Shown here piece after piece: positions 43,996-52,728 of a stretch of DNA of 64,000 bases. How positions within the stretch are numbered: the first letter of the stretch is position 1; each line of letters opens with the position of its first letter. A model generated the notes under the pieces. The model did not search any database. It was not told the origin of the DNA and worked only from the letters and a program-made list of their open reading frames with translations. Source of the DNA: Patulibacter americanus DSM 16676 (lineage in GTDB: Bacteria > Actinomycetota > Thermoleophilia > Solirubrobacterales > Solirubrobacteraceae); NCBI RefSeq assembly GCF_000420025.1, contig NZ_ATUD01000001.1, positions 806,001 to 870,000 on the forward strand, read 5' to 3'. Both the position numbers and the translations under genes were made by a program.

Positions 43996-44009
43996 CGTGA
44001 CTTGCCGGC
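43996..44009 (+). repeat. 14-bp direct repeat, right copy flanking the toxin island
   Basis: cgtgacttgccggc, identical to 38725-38738. It lies just beyond the MazF-type operator and before the SDR gene's end. The two copies bracket about 5.3 kb. Confidence 0.45.
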
Positions 44010-44040
44010 CGCCGCCGACCGCGCCCGCCCCGTGCCTCCC

Positions 44041-44778
44041 TCAGTGCCCGCTCAGCGCCGCCACCATCTGCGCGTGCGTCCCCCGCGCCTCGGCGAAGCG
44101 CAGCGGGTGCACGTTCTCCACGAGCACCTCGTCCGCGTCGGGGTGCGCCGCGAGCAGCTCCATGACCTCGTCGGCGAAGGCGTCCAGCGGCATGCCGCCG
44201 AAGTCGCCCGCCATCAGGTCGGTGTCGACCGCCGGCGGGACGAGCTCGATGACCTGGAGCGGCGTGTCGGACAGCTGGACGCGCAGGCTCTGGGTGAAGG
44301 AGTGGACCGCCGCCTTCGTGGCGTTGTAGGTGGGCGTCATCGCGAGCGGGACGAACGCCAGGCCGGACGACACCGTCATCAGCACGCCGTCGGGGCGGGC
44401 GGTCAGGTGGGGGACGAACGCCGCGATCGTTCGGATCGTGCCGAGCAGGTTCGTCGCGATCGTGGCCTCGCTCGTCTCGAGGAAGCCCGGGCCGTGGAGG
44501 TCCTCCGGGACCATGATGCCCGCCATCGCCACCACGACGTTGAGCTCGGGGTGCGTGCGCAGCAGCTCGTCGCGGGCGGCCTCGATCGACGCGGGATCGG
44601 CCACGTCGACCGCCACGGCGGCCATCCCGTCGTGCTCGGCGACGATGCGGTCCAGCAGCTCGCGGCGGCGTCCGCCGACGATCACGACGTTGCCGGCGGC
44701 GTGCAGCCGCTGGGCCAGCGCGAGCCCGATGCCCGACGTGGCGCCGGGGATGAAGATGGTGTTGCCGGTGGTCTGCAT
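44041..44778 (-). CDS. Short-chain dehydrogenase/reductase, DltE-like
   Basis: The 245-residue SDR has PGATSGIGLALAQRL (cofactor loop), NVVVAMAGIM in place of the usual NNAG, the serine in VSSGLAFVP and YNATKAAV as catalytic Tyr/Lys. The VAMAGI variation and the C-terminal form match DltE/YdfG-like oxidoreductases of unsettled substrate. It is divergent from an XRE-type regulator gene, its likely controller. Confidence 0.88.
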   Translation of the reverse strand: MQTTGNTIFIPGATSGIGLALAQRLHAAGNVVIVGGRRRELLDRIVAEHDGMAAVAVDVADPASIEAARDELLRTHPELNVVVAMAGIMVPEDLHGPGFLETSEATIATNLLGTIRTIAAFVPHLTARPDGVLMTVSSGLAFVPLAMTPTYNATKAAVHSFTQSLRVQLSDTPLQVIELVPPAVDTDLMAGDFGGMPLDAFADEVMELLAAHPDADEVLVENVHPLRFAEARGTHAQMVAALSGH

Positions 44779-44859
44779 GGTGGTCCTCCGTGGACAGGGC
44801 TGGGGTGCCCGATGGACCCAGGATGCGCCCGCGCGCCGGCAGGCGAAAGAGGAGCGTGG

Positions 44860-44871
44860 ATCCATGGATCG
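44860..44871. promoter_or_regulatory. 12-bp palindrome between SDR and XRE regulator genes
   Basis: gatccatggatc is a perfect palindrome in the 136-bp divergent intergenic region, 44 bp before the regulator ATG. A related half-site (gatccctgg) follows at 44875. It is a candidate operator. Confidence 0.4.
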
Positions 44872-44914
44872 GCGATCCCTGGTTGCGGGGGCGCGCACCC
44901 GGCACGATGTCCCC

Positions 44915-45769
44915 ATGGACCGGGACGGACTCGCGGACTTCCTCCGCCGACGGCGCGAGACGCTGCAGCCGGGCGACGTCGGCATGACGGTCGGCCCGCG
45001 CCGCCGCGCGACGGGCCTGCGCCGCGAGGAGGTCGCGAGCCTCTCCGGGATGTCCACGGACTACTACGCCCGGCTGGAGCAGCGCCGCGGCCCGCGGCCG
45101 TCCGAGCAGATGCTCCTGGCGATCGCCCGCGGCCTGCGGCTGTCGATCGACGAGCGCGACCACCTCTTCCGCCTGGCCGGCCACACCCCGCCGGTGCGCT
45201 CGCGGCGCTCGGACCACGTCAGCCCGCCGCTCATGCGGGTCTTGGACCGGCTGGAGGACACGCCCGCGCTGATCCTCTCCGACCTCGGCGAGACGCTGGT
45301 CCAGAACCGGCTCGCGGTGGCGCTGCTCGGCGACCACTCGCGGTTCACGGGTCCGGAGCGCTCGGGCTTCTACCGCTGGTTCACCGACCCGGACGAGCGG
45401 CGGCGCTACCCGGAGGACGCCCACGAGCACCAGACGCGGCAGCAGGCGGCGGGCCTGCGGGCCGCGGTGACCCTGCGCGGCGACGACCCGCGCGCCGGCG
45501 AGCTCGTCGCCGACCTGCTCGCCCGCAGCCCGGAGTTCGCGGCGGTCTGGGACCTCCACGAGGTGGGCCAGCGGTTCGACGAGCACAAGACCCTGATCCA
45601 CCCCGAGCTCGGCCCGATCGAGGTCGACTGCCAGGTGCTCCTGACCCAGGACCAGGCGCAGGTGCTGCTCGTGCTGACGGCACCGCCGGGGACCGCGGGC
45701 TACGAGCAGCTGCAGCTCCTGTCGACGATCGGGACGGAGCGGTTCGGCACCGCCCCGTCCGGGGTGTAG
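44915..45769 (+). CDS. XRE-family regulator with MmyB-like ligand domain
   Basis: The 284-residue protein has an N-terminal helix-turn-helix (ATGLRREEVASLSGMSTDYYARLEQRRG) and a C-terminal MmyB-like domain that binds fatty acid-like ligands in relatives (LILSDLGETLVQNRLAVALLGD, GFYRWFTDPDERRRYP). It is divergent from the SDR gene and probably represses it. A pattern of MmyB-type regulator plus SDR pairs is common in actinobacteria. Confidence 0.92.
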   Translation: MDRDGLADFLRRRRETLQPGDVGMTVGPRRRATGLRREEVASLSGMSTDYYARLEQRRGPRPSEQMLLAIARGLRLSIDERDHLFRLAGHTPPVRSRRSDHVSPPLMRVLDRLEDTPALILSDLGETLVQNRLAVALLGDHSRFTGPERSGFYRWFTDPDERRRYPEDAHEHQTRQQAAGLRAAVTLRGDDPRAGELVADLLARSPEFAAVWDLHEVGQRFDEHKTLIHPELGPIEVDCQVLLTQDQAQVLLVLTAPPGTAGYEQLQLLSTIGTERFGTAPSGV

Positions 45770-45773
45770 CGGC

Positions 45774-45797
45774 GCGACGCCCCGTCAGGGCTGTCGC
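45774..45797. terminator. Hairpin between convergent genes
   Basis: gcgacgccc (45774-45782) and gggctgtcgc (45788-45797) form a nine-pair stem with one bulged T and a 5-nt loop, directly after the XRE gene and before the end of the convergent phosphodiesterase gene. No T tract. Confidence 0.45.
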
Positions 45798-45846
45798 GGC
45801 GCGGCACGCACCCGAACCGCACCGCCGGGCGCAGGTCGCCCGAGCC

Positions 45847-48279
45847 TCAGCCGAACCGCACCGCCACCTTCGCGGCCTTCGCGCCCGTCCCGATCCGCAG
45901 GGTGTAGCGGCCCTGCGTGATCGTCCGCGTGCGCACGAGGCGGCGCAGCGGGCCCTTCGCGTAGACGCGGCCGCTGCGGGTCAGGCGGGCCGTGGTGCGC
46001 GACGAGGTCTTGGTCTTCGTGCAGGAGATGGTGCGCGTGGAGACGCTGCAGCGCAGGCCGCTGTTGCGCACGACGGTCACGCGGTCGCCCTTCGGACCCT
46101 TCGCGCCGGTCTTGCCCTTCGGGCCGGCCGGGCCGCGGGCGCCGGTGTTGCCCTTCGGGCCCTGGGCGCCGTCCTTGCCGTTCGTGCCCGGATCGCCCTT
46201 GTCCCCCTTGTCGCCCTTCTCCGGCGTGCTCGGCGCGGGGGTCTCGCCCTCGCCCGCGCCCTCCGCGACCTGCAGCGCGGCGGCGTCACCGTCGAGCAGC
46301 GCGAACACGTCGGCCGTCAGCGAGGCCTCGGCCTTGGTCAGGCGGGCGCGGAACGCGGCCCAGCGGCGCTCGACCGCCAGCGGCAGCAGCGCCGCGCGCA
46401 GGTCCGTCGGGATGCCGCGCAGGGTGGCGACGAGCGAGGCCACGCCGGTGCTCGTCGCGCGGACCGTGAACCGCGACTCGGCGGTCGCGGGCTGGCCGGC
46501 CGCGCCCGGGGCGCTCACGCGCAGGACGTGCTCGCCGAGGGCCAGCGCGTCCGGGTCAATCGTGTCTCCGGGGGCGATCGGCTTGCCGTCGAGGGTGGCC
46601 TCGATCGACGTGTCGCCCTCGGCGTCGAGCGCCAGGGAGACCTGCTCGCCGCGGGTCAGCTCGGCGCCGTCCTTCGGGGCGAGGATCGCGGCCGTCGCGG
46701 GCTTGGCCGGGGCGGCAGCGCCGCCCTGGGCGTAGCGCAGGTTCCAGCCGACGAGCTCGCCGGCGCGGTTGGTGATGATGCCGTCGACACCCAGATCGCG
46801 GAGCGTCAGCCAGTCCGCCGGGCTGTCGACGGTGTAGGGCATGACGGCGATGCCGGCGTCGTTCAGGGCCTGGACGACCTCGGGCTTGCCGCGCAGCGCC
46901 GCGGCGGACGGGTTGTACGAGACGACGCCGAGCTCCTTCGCCGTCGCAACGGGGTCGGCGTCGAGCCCGCCGCGCAGGATCATCGTCGGGATGTTCGGCT
47001 CGTAGGCCTTCGCCCAGCGGACGATGTTGTCGTCGAAGCTCTGGATGACGGTGCGGCGGACCATCCCCTTCGCGCGGACGTGGTCGATGATGTTCCGGAC
47101 CTCGGCCTCCGTCTCGGGGGACTTGATCTCGAGCAGCAGCTTCGCCGTGCCGCCCTTGACCACGTCGAGCTGCGAGTCGAGGCTGGGCAGCGGCTCCTTC
47201 TCGAACGCCGAGCCGAACCAGGATCCGGCGTCGAGGCCCTGGAGGTAGCTCGACGTCAGTGTCGCCAGCGCGCCGGTGCCGTCCGTGGTCCGGTCGACGG
47301 TGTCGTCGTGGATGATCCACGGCTCGCCGTCGGCGTTCGTGGCGACGTCGTCCTCGACGAAGTCCGCGCCGGCACGCGAGCCGATCGCCATCGCGGCGTT
47401 CGTGTTCTCCGGCGAGACGGAGGAGTAGCCGCGGTGCGCGACGACCTTCGGCACGGCCGTCGCGTCGTTGGGCAGCACGAGGGAGGGCGCCGCCAGCGGC
47501 GTCACCGTGATGTCGTCGAACTGCACCTTCGCGCCGTTGGCCACGAGACCCAGGCCACCGTCCTCCGAGCGGAACAGCGTGTTGGTGGTCTGCACCTTCG
47601 CGCCGTTGAAGAACCACGTCGCGCTCGTGCCGTGCACCTCGATGGCGACCTTGACGTCGGTGCCGACGCCCGCCGCCGTCGGGGCCGCCGCGGTGTTCGT
47701 CACCGACCACTGGTTCGTGGGGGTGCGCTGGGCGAACTCCGTGCCGTTCGTGGCCGTGGTGTTCGACCGCATCGCCGCCTGCCCCCAGGGCGCGACGCCC
47801 GTCGCGGGCATGTCGAGCGCGAGCGCGAGCCAGCGGTTCCCGTCGACGACGGACTCGAAGCGGACCGTCGCCTCGAAGCGGTAGTCCTCGAGGTGCGGGC
47901 CGAACGCGATCGTCGAGACCTGGCCGCTGTTCGCGGAGCGGCCGATCAGGCGCCCGTTTTCGACGTCCCACGTGCCCGAGCCGGCGCCCGGCGTCCAGCC
48001 GTCGGGGACCTTGCCGTCGTCGAAGGTCTCGGAGACGACGGGGCTGCCCGCGGGGGTGTCGGCGCGGCGGGCGGCGGTGGGCGTGGCGGCGGACTGCGCG
48101 GTGGCGCCGGCCGGCACGGACGGGTCGACGTTCGACGGGTCCGCGGTGTGCGCGGCGGCGGTCGGTGCGGGGGTGGCGGCGTGGGCCGCGCCGGGGAGCG
48201 CGACGGGGACAGCGAGGAGGGCGGCGGCCGCGAGGGTGGTGCGGAGCGACGCTGGGGGAGCGATACGGGGGAAGGACAT
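45847..48279 (-). CDS. Secreted glycerophosphodiester phosphodiesterase with collagen-like segment
   Basis: The 810-residue protein has a signal peptide ending near PGAAHA (about residue 34). A LamG-like beta-sandwich follows (SETFDDGKVPDGWTPG to about residue 260). Next is a GDPD catalytic domain from about residue 280: HRGYSSVSPENT, EDDVATNADG and HDDTVDRTTDGTG hold the metal and catalytic residues. After about residue 530 come beta-sandwich segments. About residues 688-731 form 14 or more Gly-X-Y triplets (GDKGDKGDPGTNGKDG, GPKGNTGARGPAGPKG). A short basic C-terminal domain ends it. It should hydrolyse glycerophosphodiesters outside the cell. Confidence 0.9.
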   Translation of the reverse strand: MSFPRIAPPASLRTTLAAAALLAVPVALPGAAHAATPAPTAAAHTADPSNVDPSVPAGATAQSAATPTAARRADTPAGSPVVSETFDDGKVPDGWTPGAGSGTWDVENGRLIGRSANSGQVSTIAFGPHLEDYRFEATVRFESVVDGNRWLALALDMPATGVAPWGQAAMRSNTTATNGTEFAQRTPTNQWSVTNTAAAPTAAGVGTDVKVAIEVHGTSATWFFNGAKVQTTNTLFRSEDGGLGLVANGAKVQFDDITVTPLAAPSLVLPNDATAVPKVVAHRGYSSVSPENTNAAMAIGSRAGADFVEDDVATNADGEPWIIHDDTVDRTTDGTGALATLTSSYLQGLDAGSWFGSAFEKEPLPSLDSQLDVVKGGTAKLLLEIKSPETEAEVRNIIDHVRAKGMVRRTVIQSFDDNIVRWAKAYEPNIPTMILRGGLDADPVATAKELGVVSYNPSAAALRGKPEVVQALNDAGIAVMPYTVDSPADWLTLRDLGVDGIITNRAGELVGWNLRYAQGGAAAPAKPATAAILAPKDGAELTRGEQVSLALDAEGDTSIEATLDGKPIAPGDTIDPDALALGEHVLRVSAPGAAGQPATAESRFTVRATSTGVASLVATLRGIPTDLRAALLPLAVERRWAAFRARLTKAEASLTADVFALLDGDAAALQVAEGAGEGETPAPSTPEKGDKGDKGDPGTNGKDGAQGPKGNTGARGPAGPKGKTGAKGPKGDRVTVVRNSGLRCSVSTRTISCTKTKTSSRTTARLTRSGRVYAKGPLRRLVRTRTITQGRYTLRIGTGAKAAKVAVRFG

Positions 48280-48380
48280 CCCCGCCGACGCTAGGTCCGG
48301 GGGGCGTCGGCCATGTGGCGCGGACGTGACGAACGGGTGACCGGGCGGTTACCGGCGCTACCCGCACGCCCCTCGCCCGC

Positions 48381-49013
48381 TCACCGACCGAGCGGCACCC
48401 GGATCCCCGCCCGCGGCGTCGCGGCCTCCGCCTCGTCGAGCATCGCGGCGGCGACCGTCGCGCGGCTCACCGGGCGGGGGAACAGACGCCGCGGCGCGTC
48501 CGCGAGGTCGACCGTCCGGCGGGCGCTCGACAGCGCGCCGTTCGTCAACGGTCCCGCGTGGAGGACGGTGCCGCCGGCCGCGACGACGAGGCGGTCGGCT
48601 GCCGCCTTGTCCTCGAGCTCGCCGCGGAGCGCCAGGCGCAGGAGGGCGCGGGTGGGCGCACCGGCGGGTCCGGCCGAGTCACCCGTCCCGAACGCGCCGA
48701 GCCAGACGACCCGCGGCACCCCCGCGGCGACGACGGCGCGGGCCCCCGCGGCAAGGATCTGCGGACCGCCGCCGGGTCGGTTCCCGAGCGCCGAGACGAC
48801 GACGTCGCTGCCGTCCAGCGCCGCGGCGAGCCCGTCCGGATCGTGGACGTCACCCGCCGCGCGCAGCAGCAGGTCGTGGTCCGGCACGTCGATTCTCGTC
48901 GGGTCGCGGGCGACGGCCACGACGGAGTGGCCGCGCTCCAGCGCCTGCCCGACGAGCAGCACGCCCGTCGCGCCGGAGGCGCCGAGGACGGCGATGGTCA
49001 CGGAGCGGCTCAT
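48381..49013 (-). CDS. NAD(P)-binding NmrA-like protein
   Basis: The 210-residue protein has the Rossmann start VTIAVLGASGATGVLLVGQAL and ARDPTRID, typical of atypical SDR/NmrA proteins such as flavin or quinone reductases. No catalytic tyrosine is clear. Its ATG overlaps the stop of the upstream IMPase-like gene by 4 bp, so the two form an operon controlled by the divergent LysR. Confidence 0.83.
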   Translation of the reverse strand: MSRSVTIAVLGASGATGVLLVGQALERGHSVVAVARDPTRIDVPDHDLLLRAAGDVHDPDGLAAALDGSDVVVSALGNRPGGGPQILAAGARAVVAAGVPRVVWLGAFGTGDSAGPAGAPTRALLRLALRGELEDKAAADRLVVAAGGTVLHAGPLTNGALSSARRTVDLADAPRRLFPRPVSRATVAAAMLDEAEAATPRAGIRVPLGR

Positions 49014-49861
49014 GCGACGGCCGCGAGGACGTCGGCGGTCGCGGCGTGCACGCCCGGCGCGGCGGCCAGGACGTCGCGCACCCCCGGTCGCCACGGGGTC
49101 CCGTCGGGGCCCGTCACCCGGCCGCCGGCCTCCTGCACGACCAACGCGCCCGCGGCGATCCCGGGCAGGACCGCCTCGTACTGCCAGAACGCGTCGAGGT
49201 GCCCGCCCGCGACGAGGAGCAGCGGGAACGTCGACGGGACGGTCGCGCGGACGAGGACCGCGTGGCCGAGCATCGCGGTGATGGAGTCGCCGATCCGCCG
49301 GTAGCTCGCCGTCTGCCCGGCCTCGGCCTGGCCCGTCGCGACGAGGGCTGCGGCGAGGCCGTCCTTCGTCGACACGCGCAGCGGCCGGCCGTCGCGCTCG
49401 GCCCCGCCGCCGCGGAGCGCCGTCGTGGTGCGGTCGAGCACGGGCTCGCGGACGGCGGTCAGGACGGGCACGCCGTCGCGCAGGAGCGTCGCGGTCACCC
49501 CCCACTCCGGCATGCCGTGGACGTGGTTGACGTTGCCCTCGACCGCGTCGACCGCCCACCACTCGCCGGGCGGCAGCGCCGCCGTCTCGAGCTCGCCCTC
49601 GGCCCACCCGGCGTCGGGACGCAGCGCCGTGAGCGCCGGCCGGAGGATCGCCGCCGACGTGGCCTCGTTGGCCTCGAGCGCCGCGAAGAGCTCGTCGCGA
49701 TCGCCGGCCCGGGCGGCCGGGTCGTAGCGCCGCAGGAGGGCGGCGCCGGCGGCGGTGACGGCCGCGACGACCTCGGCGAGCAGCCGCGCGTCGTCGGGGT
49801 CTGCGGACGGGTTGCCGAACGCGGCGGTGCGGTCGGTGGGCTGGTGCGTGGTGCTGATCAT
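49010..49861 (-). CDS. Inositol monophosphatase-family protein with altered motif
   Basis: The 283-residue protein has the overall IMPase pattern, with WWAVDAVEGNVNHVHGMPEW in place of the usual WxxDPxDGTxN. The first metal ligand region reads WAEGELE. C-terminal GGHLDAFWQYEAVLPGIAAGALVVQEAGGRVT is normal for the fold. The motif change (D-x-x-E-G-N) suggests altered metal binding or substrate. It is divergent from a LysR gene about 96 bp away. Confidence 0.83.
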   Translation of the reverse strand: MISTTHQPTDRTAAFGNPSADPDDARLLAEVVAAVTAAGAALLRRYDPAARAGDRDELFAALEANEATSAAILRPALTALRPDAGWAEGELETAALPPGEWWAVDAVEGNVNHVHGMPEWGVTATLLRDGVPVLTAVREPVLDRTTTALRGGGAERDGRPLRVSTKDGLAAALVATGQAEAGQTASYRRIGDSITAMLGHAVLVRATVPSTFPLLLVAGGHLDAFWQYEAVLPGIAAGALVVQEAGGRVTGPDGTPWRPGVRDVLAAAPGVHAATADVLAAVA

Positions 49862-49957
49862 CGGGAGCTCCGGGAAGTCGGGCGTGCTGGTCCATTCATC
49901 GTGCTCCGGGGCAGGCATAACCACAAATGCATGTTCGGTAGGTTGAGATTTACCGTG

Positions 49958-50881
49958 GTGCACTTGGATCTGAACCTGCTCGTGGCCCTCGACGCCCTGC
50001 TCGAGGAGGGCAGCGTCGGCGGCGCCGCGGCGCGGCTGCACCTCTCGTCCCCGGCGATGAGCCGCACGCTCGGACGGATCCGCACCGTCACGGGCGACCA
50101 GATCCTCGTCCGCACGGGGCGCACGATGACCCCCACGCCCTTCGCCCTCGGGGTGCGCGAACGGGTCCACGCCCTGGTGGTCGAGGCGCAGACCGTCCTC
50201 GCCCCGGAACGCGACCTCGACCTGTCGACCCTCACGCGCACGTTCACCGTGCAGGCCCACGACGCGGTGACGACGGCGATCGGCCCACTCCTGCTCGAAG
50301 CCGTCCGCACCCAGGCCCCCGGCGTGGCGCTGCGGCTGCTGCCCGAGCGGGCCGTCGACACCCTCGAGCTCAAGCACGGTCACCTCGACCTCGAGATCGG
50401 CTCCGCGACGAACGTGCTGCCCGAGATCCGCACGCAGACGCTCCTGGAGGACCGCCTCGTCGTCGCCCTGCGCGCGGGCCACGACCTGGCCGCGCGGGAG
50501 CTGACCCCGGAGCGGTTCGCGGCGGCCGACCACGTGATCGTCTCCCGCCGGGGTCGCCTGACCGACCCCATCGACGACCTGCTCGAGGCGCAGGGCCTGC
50601 GGCGCCGCGTCCTGGCGACCGCCCCGACGAGCACCGCCGCCCTGCACTTCGCGGCCGCGGGCGACCCCGTCGTGGTCGTCTCGGAACGGCTGTGCCGCCC
50701 GACGATCGCGGCCCTGGGCCTGCGCACCGCGCCCGTCCCGCTGGACGTACCGCCCGTGCCGCTCGTCGTCGCGTGGCACGAGCGCTACGAGGGCGACCGG
50801 GCCCACGCGTGGCTGCGGTCGGTCGTCGCCGGAGCGGTCGAGCGGGTGGCCGGCGGTGACCCCGGCCCGGACGCGGCCTGA
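49958..50881 (+). CDS. LysR-family transcriptional regulator
   Basis: The 307-residue LysR protein begins MHLDLNLLVALDALLEEGSVGGAAARLHLSSPAMSRTLGRIR, the normal helix-turn-helix. The start is a GTG at 49958; an in-frame ATG at 49931 would add a 9-residue arm. The effector domain is of the NodD/PcpR-like subgroup by its VQAHDAVTTAIGP start. It probably controls the divergent IMPase-NmrA operon. Confidence 0.9.
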   Translation: MHLDLNLLVALDALLEEGSVGGAAARLHLSSPAMSRTLGRIRTVTGDQILVRTGRTMTPTPFALGVRERVHALVVEAQTVLAPERDLDLSTLTRTFTVQAHDAVTTAIGPLLLEAVRTQAPGVALRLLPERAVDTLELKHGHLDLEIGSATNVLPEIRTQTLLEDRLVVALRAGHDLAARELTPERFAAADHVIVSRRGRLTDPIDDLLEAQGLRRRVLATAPTSTAALHFAAAGDPVVVVSERLCRPTIAALGLRTAPVPLDVPPVPLVVAWHERYEGDRAHAWLRSVVAGAVERVAGGDPGPDAA

Positions 50882-50919
50882 GTCGGGCCCGGCCCTTCGC
50901 CGCGCGGGGTCGTTCCCCC

Positions 50920-51678
50920 TCAGCCCGCGGGCGGCACCACCACGCGCTCCCCCGGGGCCGTCACCCGCCGGCGGATGGCCTCGGAGATCACGAGTGCCGC
51001 GAGCAGCTCGACGGCCAGGAGCGCGAGCAGGACGACGAGCTGGACCCGGGCCGCGGTCGCCGGGCTCGCGCCGCCGAGCACCAGGCCGACGAAGGTGCCC
51101 GGCAGCGTCACGAGCCCGACACTGCGCGTCTGGTCGATCGCGGGTACGAGCCCGGTGACCATCGCGGTGCGGATCGTCGGGCGCAGGGCCGTGCGCACGT
51201 CGTCGCCGAGGGCGAGGCGGGTCTCGATGACGTCCTGCTCGTCGCGCAGGCCCTCGAGCAGCCGGCGGCCCGTCAGCGTGGTGGCGGCCATCGCGCCGCC
51301 GATGAGGATGCCGGCCGTCGGCACGATCGCCCGCGGCGCGGCCTCGAACGCGCCGACGGCGAGCAGCAGGCCGGTGGCGGCCAGGGCGGGACCGGCGATG
51401 GCGGCGGCCGCAAGGCGGCGGGACCCGGCGATCGTCCGCAACCGTCCCCCGGCCGTGATCGCGGCGGCGAGCACCATCAGGGCGACGAACGCGACCGCGA
51501 GCTCGGGGACCCGGAAGACCGCCGCGATGAGTCCGCCGACGACCGCGAGCTGCGCCGTGGCGCGAGCCGCCGCGACGACGATCTCGCGCCCCAGACCGAG
51601 ACCGAGGCGCGCGGCCAGCACGGCGGCGAGCCCCGCGAACGCGAGGGCGGCGACGACCTGGGCGACCGCCTGGCTCAC
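50920..51678 (-). CDS. fetB: FetB-type ABC iron export permease
   Basis: The 252-residue membrane protein has about seven transmembrane helices and the FetB/YbbM signature QTRSVGLVTLPGTFVGLVLGG. FetA-FetB of Escherichia coli exports iron and helps against oxidative stress. It starts with GTG overlapping the fetA stop by 4 bp. Confidence 0.9.
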   Translation of the reverse strand: MSQAVAQVVAALAFAGLAAVLAARLGLGLGREIVVAAARATAQLAVVGGLIAAVFRVPELAVAFVALMVLAAAITAGGRLRTIAGSRRLAAAAIAGPALAATGLLLAVGAFEAAPRAIVPTAGILIGGAMAATTLTGRRLLEGLRDEQDVIETRLALGDDVRTALRPTIRTAMVTGLVPAIDQTRSVGLVTLPGTFVGLVLGGASPATAARVQLVVLLALLAVELLAALVISEAIRRRVTAPGERVVVPPAG

Positions 51679-52277
51679 GCGGCGCTCCCGTCCAGCGCCA
51701 CGCAGCGGTCGGCCACCCGGCGCGCGAGCGGCAGGTCGTGGGTCGCCAGGCAGACGGCCAGCCCGCCGTCGGCAAGCGCCCGCAGGGCGTCGACGACCAG
51801 CAGCGCCACGTCGTGGTCCAGCGCGGCCGTCGGCTCGTCCAGGAGCAGCGCCTCGGGACGGCGCACCAGGGCGCGGGCGATCGCGACCCGGGCCCGCTCG
51901 CCGCCCGAGAGCGCGTGGGCGTCGCGGTCGTGGAACGTGGCGTCGAGGCCCGCGGCACGCAGCGCGTCGTGCGCCGCCGCGGACGACAGCGGCGCGTCGA
52001 GCCCGTAGGCGAGGTTGTTCCGCACCGTGCCGGGGAGCATCACCGGCGTCTGGGCGACGAGCCCGACCCGGCGGCGCAGCGCCCGCGGGTCGAGGTCCGC
52101 GACGGGCACCCCGTCGAGGCTGATCGCCCCGGCGTCAGGCGCGAGCAGGCGGACGACGCACCGCAACAGGCTGCTCTTCCCCGCACCCGAGGGGGCGATG
52201 AGTGCCGTGACCTCGCCCGGCGGCACGCGCAGCTGCGCGCCGTCGAGGACCGTGCGGCCGTCGCGGGCAAGCCGCAC
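51675..52277 (-). CDS. fetA: FetA-type ABC transporter ATPase
   Basis: The 200-residue ATPase has Walker A APSGAGKSS, the signature LSGGERAR and Walker B LLLDEPTAALD, then the switch histidine in LATHDLPLA. It pairs with FetB. GTG 52277 follows the PIN toxin stop by 37 bp, so all four genes (antitoxin, toxin, fetA, fetB) may share a transcript. Confidence 0.9.
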   Translation of the reverse strand: MRLARDGRTVLDGAQLRVPPGEVTALIAPSGAGKSSLLRCVVRLLAPDAGAISLDGVPVADLDPRALRRRVGLVAQTPVMLPGTVRNNLAYGLDAPLSSAAAHDALRAAGLDATFHDRDAHALSGGERARVAIARALVRRPEALLLDEPTAALDHDVALLVVDALRALADGGLAVCLATHDLPLARRVADRCVALDGSAA

Positions 52278-52314
52278 GCCGCGGGCGAGGAGGCCCCGGT
52301 CGGCGGCGCCGGTC

Positions 52315-52728
52315 TCACCCCACCTCGACAGCGACGACCTCGAGCCCCTCGATACCGTCGAAGTCCCGAGCGTTCGTCGTGTAGACGGGCAGCCCGTGGG
52401 CCAGAGCCGTCGCGGCGATCAACGCGTCGTAGGCGCGCGCGGCGGGCTTGCGCCCCGACGCGCGCAGTGAGGCCGCGACGCGCCCGAAGACCCGTGCGGC
52501 GCGATCATCGAACGGCAGCGGATCAAAATCCGCCTCCGCCTGCTGCAGATGGGCCTGGCGCACCAACCGCTCGTGCCGGTCGTCGGTCACGAGCGGCCCG
52601 ACGGAGAGCTGCGCGAGCGTGATCGCGGTGATCAGCGGCTCCTGGGGCAGCGCCTCAGGAGCGCTCAGCCGCGGCAGTTGGATGACGGTGGACGTGTCGA
52701 GCACGCCCCGCTCGTGACGCGGACTCAC
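52315..52728 (-). CDS. PIN-domain ribonuclease toxin (VapC-like)
   Basis: The 137-residue PIN protein shows the acidic positions VLDTSTVIQL, YDALIAATALAHGL and TTNARDFDG. The start overlaps the upstream antitoxin stop by 4 bp. It is an RNase toxin controlled by the Phd-type antitoxin. Confidence 0.88.
   Translation of the reverse strand: MSPRHERGVLDTSTVIQLPRLSAPEALPQEPLITAITLAQLSVGPLVTDDRHERLVRQAHLQQAEADFDPLPFDDRAARVFGRVAASLRASGRKPAARAYDALIAATALAHGLPVYTTNARDFDGIEGLEVVAVEVG

Noticed and set aside
43981..48294. Plus-strand open frame of 1437 codons
   Set aside because: It is antisense to the SDR and phosphodiesterase genes, has low-complexity Arg/Gly/Val composition and no domains.
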